This document shows, piece by piece, positions 55,479 to 64,000 of a stretch of 64,000 nucleotides of DNA. The position numbers were made by a program, and so were the translations under genes. The DNA comes from XN24 sp964462675 (lineage in GTDB: Bacteria > Pseudomonadota > Gammaproteobacteria > Steroidobacterales > XN24). The first letter of the stretch is position 1; each line of letters starts with the position of its first letter. The stretch spans positions 1-64,000 of the forward strand of contig CAYWYS010000003.1 of the NCBI GenBank assembly GCA_964462675.1, given 5' to 3'. The notes under the pieces are model-generated. The model saw nothing but the letters and a program-made list of their open reading frames with translations, did no database searches and was not told where the DNA came from.

Positions 55479-56255
55479 TTATCTTCCCTTGAACTCCGGC
55501 TTCCGTTTCGCCAGGAAGGCGGCAATGCCCTCCTTCGCGTCCTCGCTCTCGAGACACGCCGTCTGCAGGTGCGCCTCGTAGGCGATTGCCTGCGTCAGGC
55601 TCAGATCCATGGCGGCGCGCATCGCGAGCTTGGTGCGCGCCAGCGCCAGCGGCGCCCGCTCGGCCAGCTCGGACGCCCAGCCGAGCGCCGCCTCGTCGAG
55701 GCATTCCGCGGCCACGACGTGGTTCGCCAGCCCCAGCTCGAGGCAGCGCGCCGCCCCGATGCGCTCGGACTCGATGCACAGCTGGTAGGCGCGGTGGTAG
55801 CCGAGCTGCCGCGCCAGCAGCCAGGTCGCGCCACCGTCCGGGATCAGGCCGATCGCCGCGAACGGCGACAGCAGGTACGCATCCTCGGCCATGACGACGA
55901 GGTCGCAGACCAGCGCAAACGACAGCCCGATGCCCGCGGCCGGGCCGCCAACCGCGGCGATGACCGGCTTCTCCATGCCGGCGATCATGTCCAGCGTCGG
56001 GCGGAAGTCGGTATTGATCCGGTCCTCCACGCGCCGGTCCTTCGGGAAGCCCTGCTTCAGGTCCGCGCCGGCGCTGAACCGGCCGTCCGCGCCGCGCAGC
56101 ACGACGGCGCGCACCTCGCGGTCGCCGGCGGCCCGGGTCATCGCATCTCGCAGGTCGTGCGCGAGTTGCCGGTTGAAGGCATTGAGCACCTCCGGCCGGT
56201 TCATGGTCACGACGGCCACCCGGCCGTGGCGCTCGTAGAGTGCGGTCTCGCTCAC
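55479..56255 (-). CDS. Enoyl-CoA hydratase
   Basis: The 258-residue crotonase protein contains GRFSAGADLKQGF, AAVGGPAAGIGLSFALVCDLVVM and PFAAIGLIPDGGATWLLARQLG, close to the PaaB/PaaG isomerase-like group. In that group the hydratase Glu pair is reduced and isomerisation is common. It lies between the FadB-like and acyl-CoA dehydrogenase genes. Confidence 0.9.
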   Translation of the reverse strand: MSETALYERHGRVAVVTMNRPEVLNAFNRQLAHDLRDAMTRAAGDREVRAVVLRGADGRFSAGADLKQGFPKDRRVEDRINTDFRPTLDMIAGMEKPVIAAVGGPAAGIGLSFALVCDLVVMAEDAYLLSPFAAIGLIPDGGATWLLARQLGYHRAYQLCIESERIGAARCLELGLANHVVAAECLDEAALGWASELAERAPLALARTKLAMRAAMDLSLTQAIAYEAHLQTACLESEDAKEGIAAFLAKRKPEFKGR

Positions 56256-56274
56256 TGGTTTCTCCCGGCGTGTT

Positions 56275-58407
56275 TCAGCGAATGCGCGCGCGGCCCCGCA
56301 GCCACTCGGACGCGCGGTAGTGCTCGCCGAAGGCGTCGGCCATGCGATCGCATTCCTGCAGGAACGCGGCCATGCCGACGGTGTCGATCAGGCTCGCCGT
56401 GCCGCCGGTCCACGGCGGGAATCCCCAGCCGAAGATCGAGCCGACGTCGGCATCCGCCGGGTCGGTGACCACGCCTTCCTCGATGCAGCGGGCCGTCTCG
56501 AGCGCCTGGATGTACAGCAGGCGCTTCTTGATCGCCTCGACATCCGGCTGCTCGGCGGCCGGCGGATAGACCTCCGCGAGCCCCCGCCAGAGGTGCTTCT
56601 TGCCGCCCTCGGGGTACTCGTAGAAGCCTGCTCCGTAGCGCTTGCCGAGCCGCTCCAGCTCGTCATGGAACTTGATGATCACGGCATCCGCCGGATGCTC
56701 GCGATAATCCTTGCCAAGGTCCTTGCGGGTCTGCTTGAGGATCTTGTAGGACAAGTCGAGCGTGACCTCGTCCGAGACCGCCAGCGGCCCGACTGGCATG
56801 CCCGCCATCTTCGCAGCATTCTCGATCAGTGCAGGCTTGACGCCCTCGGCGAGCATCGCGACGCCTTCCTTGACGTAGGTCCCGAACACCCGGCTGGTGT
56901 AGAAGCCGCGGCTGTCGTTGACGACGATCGGTGTCTTGCGGATCTGCTGCACGTAATCGAGCGCGCGCGCGATCGCGGTCTCGCCGGTCTTCTTGCCGAC
57001 GATGATCTCGACCAGCGGCATCTTGTCCACCGGCGAGAAGAAGTGGATGCCGATGAACTGCTCGGGCCGCATCGAGGCCTCGGCCAGCCCGGTGATCGGC
57101 AGCGTCGAGGTGTTCGATGCGAAGATCGCATGCTCGGGGATCACCGCCTCGGTCGCCGCGGTGACCTTGCGCTTGATGTCGCGGTCTTCGAACACGGCCT
57201 CGATGATCAGGTCGCAGCCCGCCAGGTCCGCGTAGTTCGTGGTCGGCAGGATCCGGGCAAGGATCTTCTCCGCCTCCTCCGGCGCCATCTTGCCGCGCCC
57301 GACGCGCTTCTCGAGCAGGCCCTTCGAATACCCCTTGCCTTGCTCCGCATTCGCCTGGTCGGTATCCAGCAGCACGACCTCGATGCCGGCGGAGGCCGAG
57401 ACATAAGCGATGCCCGCCCCCATCATGCCCGCGCCGAGCACGCCGAGCTTCTGCACCGGTGCCTTGTCGACGGCCTTCGGCCGGCGTGCGAGCTTGTCGG
57501 CGGCGCCCTTGTCCACGAACAGCGTCCGGATCATGTTGCGCGCGACCGGCCCGGTCAGCAGCTCGACGAAGTACTGCGACTCGATGTCCAGGCCCTTGTC
57601 GATCGGCACGATGCTGCCCTCGTAAACGCAGGACAGGATCGCGATCGGCGCCGGGTAGTTGTGCATGGTCTTCTGCGCGACCAGCGCCGTGCCGACCATG
57701 AAGGTCTGCGCGGTGCCGGGGCGGCTCGCGCCGGCGCCGCCGGGGAACTTGAAGCCCTTCTTGTCCCAGGGCTGGACCGGGTCGCCGTGCTCGATGATCC
57801 AGCGGCGCGCCTTCGCGAGCAACTCCTCGCCGTCGGCGGCCAGCTCTTCGACGATACCCAGCGCATGGGCCTTCGCAGGGTCGAGATGCGTGCCTTCGGC
57901 CATCAACGGCAGGGCCTTCTCGATGCCGATCATGCGCGGCAGGCGCTGCGTGCCGCCCGCGCCCGGCAGCAGGCCGACCTGCACCTCGGGCAGGCCGAGC
58001 TTCGCCTTCGGGTCGTCGATTGCGACGCGGTGATGACAGGCGAGGCACAGCTCCAGCCCGCCGCCGAGCGCCGTGCCGTTGATCGCCGCGACCAGCGGCT
58101 TGCCGCAGGTCTCGAGCTTGCGGAACAGCGCCGAGAAGCTGCGCGCGAAGTCGTAGATCTCGGCGGCGCTCTGGCCGCGCGCGAACACGCTGACCAGGTC
58201 CTTGAGATCGGCGCCGGCGATGAAGCTGCTCTTGCCGGAGCTGATGACGGCGCCCTTGACGGCGCCGTCGCCGGCGACCTTGGTGATCAATTGTTCCAGC
58301 TCCGCCATGAACTCCGGCGTCAGCACGTTCATCGGCCGGTTCGGAACGTCGATGACCAGCAGCGCGACGCCGTCCTGGTCCACGGAATACTTGATGTTGT
58401 CAGTCAT
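56275..58407 (-). CDS. FadB/FadJ-type multifunctional beta-oxidation protein
   Basis: The 710-residue fusion has an N-terminal enoyl-CoA hydratase (INGTALGGGLELCLACHHRVA, GLPEVQVGLLPGAGGTQRLPR) and a C-terminal 3-hydroxyacyl-CoA dehydrogenase with GAGMMGAGIAYVSASAG, IHFFSPVDKMPLVEI and NDSRGFYTSRVF. It converts enoyl-CoA to 3-ketoacyl-CoA. ATG 58407 is chosen; AAGGG lies about nine bases before it. The next gene upstream in the operon is the thiolase, 13 bases away. Confidence 0.95.
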   Translation of the reverse strand: MTDNIKYSVDQDGVALLVIDVPNRPMNVLTPEFMAELEQLITKVAGDGAVKGAVISSGKSSFIAGADLKDLVSVFARGQSAAEIYDFARSFSALFRKLETCGKPLVAAINGTALGGGLELCLACHHRVAIDDPKAKLGLPEVQVGLLPGAGGTQRLPRMIGIEKALPLMAEGTHLDPAKAHALGIVEELAADGEELLAKARRWIIEHGDPVQPWDKKGFKFPGGAGASRPGTAQTFMVGTALVAQKTMHNYPAPIAILSCVYEGSIVPIDKGLDIESQYFVELLTGPVARNMIRTLFVDKGAADKLARRPKAVDKAPVQKLGVLGAGMMGAGIAYVSASAGIEVVLLDTDQANAEQGKGYSKGLLEKRVGRGKMAPEEAEKILARILPTTNYADLAGCDLIIEAVFEDRDIKRKVTAATEAVIPEHAIFASNTSTLPITGLAEASMRPEQFIGIHFFSPVDKMPLVEIIVGKKTGETAIARALDYVQQIRKTPIVVNDSRGFYTSRVFGTYVKEGVAMLAEGVKPALIENAAKMAGMPVGPLAVSDEVTLDLSYKILKQTRKDLGKDYREHPADAVIIKFHDELERLGKRYGAGFYEYPEGGKKHLWRGLAEVYPPAAEQPDVEAIKKRLLYIQALETARCIEEGVVTDPADADVGSIFGWGFPPWTGGTASLIDTVGMAAFLQECDRMADAFGEHYRASEWLRGRARIR

Positions 58408-58420
58408 GATCGGCATCCCT

Positions 58421-59629
<1,209 letters not shown>

Positions 59630-59747
59630 GGCTCGTTTTCCCGTTGACGTGGGCGCCGGGCGGCACGGCGGCGGGCCGTGGCGCAGGCGACTGGGGCGGT
59701 GGACGGGGCCGTCGACGCCGGGAGTCATACGGCCGTTTGACCGCCCC

Positions 59748-59753
59748 ATTATA
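59748..59753 (-). promoter_or_regulatory. Candidate -10 element for the lipid operon
   Basis: Reading the minus strand, TATAAT occurs about 119 bases before the thiolase start. I see no matching -35, so an activator or an alternative sigma contact may be needed. Position fits the promoter of the eight-gene lipid operon. Confidence 0.4.
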
Positions 59754-59856
59754 GACACGGCCCGGCCTCGCGGTAGGCCCCTGAAAGGGAATCCTTCGAC
59801 GCCTTGCCTGGCGCCCGGCGGGCCGGTAGCTTTGGCGGCTCAAGCGGGAGACGGCA

Positions 59857-60654
59857 TTGCGCGTCGGAATGTTCGATTCGGGCCTGGGCGGCGTTTCCGT
59901 GCTCAGGGAGATCCGCCAGCGCATGCCGGCGGCCTCACTGGCCTATGTCGCTGATTCGGCCTGGGTGCCCTATGGCTCCCAGAGCGAGGAGTTCATCCAG
60001 CAGCGCGCCCAGTCGCTGTCCCGGTTCCTGCTGGACAACGGCGCCGACATCATCGTCGTGGCCTGCAACACCGCCACTGCGGCAGCCGTGCCGCTGCTGC
60101 GACAGACGCTGCCGGTGCCGGTCGTCGGCATGGAACCGGCCGTCAAGCCTGCCACCGCAGCGACGCGCAGCGGCATCGTCGGCGTGCTCGCGACCGTCGG
60201 CACCTTGCAAAGTGCGCGCTTCGCCGCGCTGCTGGACCAGTTCGGCGGCGAGATCCAGGTGCTGACCCGCGCCTGCCCCGGCCTCGTGGAACTGGTGGAG
60301 GCAGGCGACCTCGACGGGCCGGATACCCACGAACTGGTCGAGCGCTATGTGCTGCCGCTGGTCAAGGCCGGGGCGGACACACTGGTGCTCGGCTGCACGC
60401 ACTATCCGTTCCTGCGGCCGGTGATCGAGGCGACTGCCGGACCGGGCGTTCGCGTCATCGACACGGGCGAGGCGGTCGCGCGCCGCGTGGAGCAGGTCGC
60501 GCGCGCACTCGGCCCCCGCTTTCACGCCAGCACCGACGTCGCGTTCTGGACCAGCGGCGACGTCGCCAGGCTGTCGGGGCCGCTGCGCAAGCTGTGGGGC
60601 GCGCCCGTCGGGCTCGCGAACCTGCCCGCCGAATACGCCGGCCGCACCGAATAG
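59857..60654 (+). CDS. murI: Glutamate racemase
   Basis: The 265-residue protein supplies D-glutamate for peptidoglycan. It has FDSGLGGVSVLREIR, the two catalytic cysteines C70 (VACNTATAAAVP) and C180 (LGCTHYPFL). TTG 59857 is the likely start (GGGAGA seven bases before); the only in-frame ATG (59869) would remove the conserved first strand. It is divergent from the thiolase operon. Confidence 0.94.
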   Translation: MRVGMFDSGLGGVSVLREIRQRMPAASLAYVADSAWVPYGSQSEEFIQQRAQSLSRFLLDNGADIIVVACNTATAAAVPLLRQTLPVPVVGMEPAVKPATAATRSGIVGVLATVGTLQSARFAALLDQFGGEIQVLTRACPGLVELVEAGDLDGPDTHELVERYVLPLVKAGADTLVLGCTHYPFLRPVIEATAGPGVRVIDTGEAVARRVEQVARALGPRFHASTDVAFWTSGDVARLSGPLRKLWGAPVGLANLPAEYAGRTE

Positions 60655-60656
60655 CC

Positions 60657-60704
60657 GCAGAGGCGCAGAGGCGCGGAGACGCAGAGACGCAGAGACGCAG
60701 AGGG
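60657..60704 (+). repeat. Eight-base tandem microrepeat
   Basis: Six consecutive units of consensus GCAGAGAC/GCAGAGGC (GCAGAGGC, GCAGAGGC, GCGGAGAC, GCAGAGAC, GCAGAGAC, GCAGAGGG) lie directly after the murI stop codon. Copy number is likely variable between strains. Confidence 0.85.
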
Positions 60705-60741
60705 CCTTAGCTCAAGCAGGCAACGCAGTAGCGGGACCGGG

Positions 60742-60899
60742 ACGTCACAAGCTCACTAAGCGACGTTATTTGGAGCGAAGGGAGCTTGTGACGGCCCGGG
60801 CCCGCGGCCGAGCGCGCGAAGGGAGCTTGTGACGGCCCGGGCCCGCGGCCGAGCGCGCGAAGGGAGCTTGTGACGGCCCGGGCCCGCGGCCGAGCGCGC
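60742..60899 (+). repeat. Three exact 41-base tandem repeats plus an inverted partner
   Basis: A 41-base unit beginning GAAGGGAGCTTGTGACGGCC is repeated without change at 60777-60817, 60818-60858 and 60859-60899. CGTCACAAGCTC at 60742-60753 is the reverse complement of GAGCTTGTGACG in each unit, so transcripts could fold into alternative hairpins. No spacers are present, so this is not a CRISPR array. Confidence 0.9.
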
Positions 60900-60907
60900 G
60901 CGGCGGC

Positions 60908-62428
60908 TTAGCGGCGCTTCGACAAGGAGCCGAGCACGCCGCGCAACAGCGACTGGCCGAGACTGCGGCCGAGCGTGGTGCTCATGCTGCGCACCGCGCT
61001 CTTGGTCGCCGCTTCGACGTAGCCCTGGCGATTGCTGGCGCGCGGGCGGCTCGCGTTCTTCGCCCGCTCCGCGGCGCGAGCGGCTGCCTCGGCTTCCTTG
61101 GCGGCTTGCTTTGCGGCAGCGTCCGATGCCGCGTCGGCCGCCGCCTGCGCGGCCCGCACCGACAGGATCTCGTAGGCCGATTCGCGGTTGATGGCCTCGT
61201 CATAAGTCGCGCCGACCGGACTGCGGCCGCGCACGACGGCACGCTCCTCGTCGGTAACCGGGCCGATCCGCGAGCACGGCGGCCGCACCAGGCAGCGCTG
61301 CACGATGCCCGGCACGCCGCGGTCCTCCAGCATCGAAACCAGCGCCTCGCCGACGCCGAGTTCCTTGATAACCGTCTCGGTGTCCAGCGCGGGGTTCTGC
61401 CGGAAGGTCGTCGCGGCCGCACGCACCGCCTTCTGGTCCCGCGGCGTGAATGCGCGCAACGCATGCTGGATGCGGTTGCCAAGCTGCCCGAGCACCGGGT
61501 CGGGCAGATCGAGCGGGCTCTGGGTCACGAACCAGACGCCTACCCCCTTGGAGCGAATCAGGCGCACCACCTGCTCGACCTTGGAAACCAGCGCGGGCGG
61601 CGCGTTGTCGAACAGCAGGTGCGCCTCGTCGAAGAAAAACACCAGCCTGGGCACCGGCGGATCACCGATCTCGGGCAGCTGTTCGAACAATTCCGCCAGC
61701 AGCCACAGCAGGCAGGTGGCATAGACGCGCGGCGAATGGAACAGCACCCGCGCGTCGAGTACGTTGATGATGCCGCGCCCGGACAGGTCGGTGCGCATCA
61801 TGTCGGCGAGCTTCAGCGCCGGCTCGCCGAAGAAATTGTCGCCGCCCTGCGCCTCCAGCGCCAGCAGGCGCCGCTGGATGGCGCCGATCGAGGCGCGCGT
61901 GATCAGGCCGTAGCGCGCGGAAATTTCCTGGTCCCGTTCCGCGGCATGGTTCAGCAGCGCGCGCAGGTCGGGCATGTCGAGCAGCAGCAGCCCTTCCTCG
62001 TCCGCGAACCGGAACACGACCTGCAGCACGCCCTCCTGGGTGTCGTTGAGCTCGAGCAGCCGCGCGAGCAGCATCGGGCCCATTTCCGAGACGGTCGTGC
62101 GCAGGTGATGCCCGCCCTGGCCGAACACGTCCCAGAACACGACCGGGAACGCCGAGAGCGCCGGGGGCGGCATGCCGATCGTCGCGACGCGTTCGTCGGT
62201 GCGTGGGTGTGGCGTGCCCGCCTGCGACAACCCGGCCAGGTCGCCCTTGACGTCGGCAAGGAACACGGGGACGCCGCGTGCCGAGAAGGCCTCCGCGAGG
62301 ACCTGCAGCGACACCGTCTTGCCCGTGCCCGTGGCCCCGGCGATCAGGCCATGGCGGTTGGCATAGCGAGGGTCGAGCAGCACGTGGCCGGCGCTGCCGC
62401 CACCGACGAGAATGCGTTCCTGTTCCAT
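60908..62428 (-). CDS. HerA-like/DUF853 ATPase
   Basis: The 506-residue protein has Walker A GATGTGKT (in HGLIAGATGTGKTVSLQVL), DVKGDLAGLSQAG and the Walker B PRLVFFFDEAHLLFDNAP, the HerA/FtsK superfamily pattern with a DUF853 C terminus. An Ala/Lys-rich coiled segment occupies about residues 420-470. Role unknown; HerA relatives pump DNA or act on it. ATG 62428 follows tyrA by 13 bases. Confidence 0.9.
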   Translation of the reverse strand: MEQERILVGGGSAGHVLLDPRYANRHGLIAGATGTGKTVSLQVLAEAFSARGVPVFLADVKGDLAGLSQAGTPHPRTDERVATIGMPPPALSAFPVVFWDVFGQGGHHLRTTVSEMGPMLLARLLELNDTQEGVLQVVFRFADEEGLLLLDMPDLRALLNHAAERDQEISARYGLITRASIGAIQRRLLALEAQGGDNFFGEPALKLADMMRTDLSGRGIINVLDARVLFHSPRVYATCLLWLLAELFEQLPEIGDPPVPRLVFFFDEAHLLFDNAPPALVSKVEQVVRLIRSKGVGVWFVTQSPLDLPDPVLGQLGNRIQHALRAFTPRDQKAVRAAATTFRQNPALDTETVIKELGVGEALVSMLEDRGVPGIVQRCLVRPPCSRIGPVTDEERAVVRGRSPVGATYDEAINRESAYEILSVRAAQAAADAASDAAAKQAAKEAEAAARAAERAKNASRPRASNRQGYVEAATKSAVRSMSTTLGRSLGQSLLRGVLGSLSKRR

Positions 62429-62441
62429 CCGGTTTTCCCTG

Positions 62442-63545
62442 TTAGCGTGTGACTTCATCGAGGTAGCGCGCACCGGCGCGCATCATCGCGGCAAACGCCA
62501 GGCCGTCGTCGGCGGAGACCGCGCGCTCGACGGCGGCCGCAGCCGCGGCAAGCGCACGCAGCGGCTCGATGCCGTGCGGATTGGTCGACTGGATCTCGAA
62601 ATACAGCTCCGGGTTCTCCTGCGCGACGCGTGCTGCGACACGCAACTGCGCACCGAAGGTTGTGCTCGCGAATGCCGCCAGCTCCGCAATGCTGCGGCCG
62701 CTGCCGGCCAGGGCCGTGAAGAACGCTATGTTGGCCGCGTGCGAAAGCCCCAGCACCCACGCGACCAGGCGGTCATGCTGCTCGAGGGACATTTCCGCGA
62801 GGCCGGCCGAGGTCGGCTCGAACAGGCCGCGCGCGGCCGCCTGCGCCGCCGGCGCGCCGATGTCCACGAGGATGACGTGGCGGCCGGCGAGCAGCCGCAC
62901 ATCCGGACCGAACATCGGGTGAATGGATGCAACCGCGACACCGGCATCGCGCAATGCGGCGAGCGATTTCGCCACCGGCGCCTTGATCGAGCCGATCTCG
63001 ACGACCAGCCCCGTCGGCCGCAATGCGACGAGTTCCGCCAGTATGCCGGCGGTCGCGGCGAGCGGCGCCGCGACGATGATCAGCTCCGCGCCGCGCACCG
63101 GCTCATGCCAATCGGGATGCCATGGCAGGCCCGGGACCGGCCCGGCGGGATCGGCGACCCCGACCGCCCATCCCTGGGTGGCCAAAAACTCCGTGAACCA
63201 GCGTCCCATGCGGCCGGCCCCGCCGATGACCAGGGCGCTGCGCCCCGCGCCGGCGCCGAGCGCCTCGAGTCGGTCGCGCTCCTGGCTGGTCAGCGACGCC
63301 TCGATCATTGCGCCGACGAGGCGCTCGCCGAGGTCCGGATCCAGCCCCCGGCTGGCGGCCCGCGACCGCGCCAGCTCGCGCACCTCGCGTTCGCGCGTGT
63401 AGTCGCGGGTCGGCTGGCGATGTTGCCGCTTCAGGCGACCGATCTCGGCAACGATGGCCTGGCGCCGCGCCGCCATGTCGACCAGGTCGCCGTCGATCGC
63501 GTCGAGTTCAGCCCGCAGCCGGGCCAGCGCTTCCTGCGGTTCCAT
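62442..63545 (-). CDS. tyrA: Chorismate mutase-prephenate dehydrogenase
   Basis: The 367-residue fused enzyme makes 4-hydroxyphenylpyruvate for tyrosine. The N terminus (about 1-90, ALARLRAELDAIDGDLVDMAARRQAIVAEIGRLK) is an AroQ mutase; the rest has LVIGGAGRMGRWF (NAD site), SIHPMFGPDV and GLSHAANIAFFTALAGSG. The fusion (T-protein) is typical of gammaproteobacteria. It shares the operon with the HerA-like ATPase. Confidence 0.93.
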   Translation of the reverse strand: MEPQEALARLRAELDAIDGDLVDMAARRQAIVAEIGRLKRQHRQPTRDYTREREVRELARSRAASRGLDPDLGERLVGAMIEASLTSQERDRLEALGAGAGRSALVIGGAGRMGRWFTEFLATQGWAVGVADPAGPVPGLPWHPDWHEPVRGAELIIVAAPLAATAGILAELVALRPTGLVVEIGSIKAPVAKSLAALRDAGVAVASIHPMFGPDVRLLAGRHVILVDIGAPAAQAAARGLFEPTSAGLAEMSLEQHDRLVAWVLGLSHAANIAFFTALAGSGRSIAELAAFASTTFGAQLRVAARVAQENPELYFEIQSTNPHGIEPLRALAAAAAAVERAVSADDGLAFAAMMRAGARYLDEVTR

Positions 63546-63689
63546 CAATGTAGTCGTCCTCCCGCGAGCAAGGGCGGCCAGCATAGCCCAGCCGGCGGGG
63601 CCGGTCAGGCCCGGTGCGGCTGAAGGCGCAACGCTTGGGGATATTCCTGATGGAATCCGGGCGCCGATGCGGCATTATCCGCAGACACC

Positions 63690-64000
63690 ATGCGCCTCAT
63701 CGACAGAATCCTGCTCGCCGCGCGCATCGTACAGTGGCGCCTGACCTGGTCGCGTCGAAACCTCGATTACCGGCCCGCCGGCACGCTCGATGCACGCTTC
63801 ATGTCGGCCCGCGAGGCCGTCGGGCTGATCCCGGACGGCGCCTGCTGCCTGTCGACCGGGATGGCCGGCAACGCGCGCTGCTCGACACTGTTCTGGGCGA
63901 TCAGGGAGAGCTTCCAGGCGCGCGGCAAGCCGCGCGGATTGACCTGGATCGCGGTCGGCGGCCAAGGCGGACGCGGCCGCGCTCCCGGCACCGTCGAGGA
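63690..64000 (+). CDS. CoA-transferase family protein, N-terminal part
   Basis: The frame from ATG 63690 is open to the window end (about 103 residues). It reads MRLIDRILLAARIVQWRLTW, then FMSAREAVGLIPDGACCLSTGMAG and ARCSTLFWAIRESF and TWIAVGGQGGRGRAPGTVE, typical of the N-terminal part of acetyl-CoA hydrolase/propionate CoA-transferase family proteins. Reaction and C-terminal Glu motif cannot be seen. It is divergent from tyrA. Confidence 0.7.
   Translation, partial: MRLIDRILLAARIVQWRLTWSRRNLDYRPAGTLDARFMSAREAVGLIPDGACCLSTGMAGNARCSTLFWAIRESFQARGKPRGLTWIAVGGQGGRGRAPGTVE

Noticed and set aside
60777..60899. CRISPR array
   Set aside because: The three 41-base units are contiguous with no spacers, and no cas genes are present.

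Overview
The window is 64 kb of GC-rich DNA from a draft assembly (a 10-base run of N sits at 50467-50476). The gene complement points to a gammaproteobacterium, perhaps near the Nevskiales, Steroidobacterales or Xanthomonadales: UbiT/UbiU/UbiV, ZapE, YceH, SlyX, Uup, a fused chorismate mutase-prephenate dehydrogenase and a roughly 1600-residue NAD-glutamate dehydrogenase. The lineage is inferred from gene content only. I saw no tRNA, rRNA, CRISPR array or prophage.

Layout. 1-3030 is an accessory, visibly less GC-rich stretch: a broken BrnA-like antitoxin, a complete IS630-family element with TA target duplication, a class A beta-lactamase with an SDG motif, and a truncated membrane-protein/GNAT junction. 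3027-8433 begins with a RidA-like protein and a small CxxC protein, then carries 3-hydroxybutyrate oligomer hydrolase, 3-hydroxybutyrate dehydrogenase and acetoacetyl-CoA synthetase, a route from storage polyester oligomers to acetoacetyl-CoA. 8433-18169 holds zapE, a minus-strand group ending in two crcB genes plus DUF190, and a lipoprotein metalloprotease with a paralogous lipoprotein. 18307-25417 holds a choice-of-anchor-I protein and the O2-independent ubiquinone genes ubiT and ubiUV, with an FNR/Anr-type site between them. 25418-25790 is gene-free, looks like a structured RNA, and ends in a terminator and a palindromic repeat that overlaps the start of slyX. 26007-35181 holds uup, yceH, two lipoprotein or thioesterase-like genes, a CstA / small CC-tailed protein / ArsA-like ATPase cluster, pdxH, a GST and a degenerate GIY-YIG protein.

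35256-39672 is a complete tyrosine catabolism operon from 4-hydroxyphenylpyruvate onward (hpd, hmgA, FAH, maiA) with a divergent MarR regulator and a palindromic operator-like site. 39716-48836 carries kynA, a pyruvate dehydrogenase operon (E1 alpha, E1 beta, E2) and the large glutamate dehydrogenase. 48869-50429 has a NYN-LOTUS protein and gpmA. 50525-59629 is a long minus-strand lipid operon (patatin, two enoyl-CoA hydratases, AMACR-like racemase, nitronate monooxygenase, acyl-CoA dehydrogenase, FadB-like protein, thiolase). 59857-64000 has murI, a repeat-rich intergenic region, a HerA/DUF853 ATPase, tyrA and the start of a CoA-transferase gene.

How they connect: beta-oxidation, tyrosine breakdown and polyester breakdown converge on acetyl-CoA, acetoacetate and fumarate. 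The most interesting signals are the FNR-type promoter geometry at ubiUV, the CstA / CC-tail / ArsA cluster, palindromic repeats that supply the ends of genes (ubiV, slyX, gpmA, patatin), the structured intergenic RNA candidate, the asymmetric CrcB pair, and the IS630 insertion between the likely bla promoter and its ribosome binding site.
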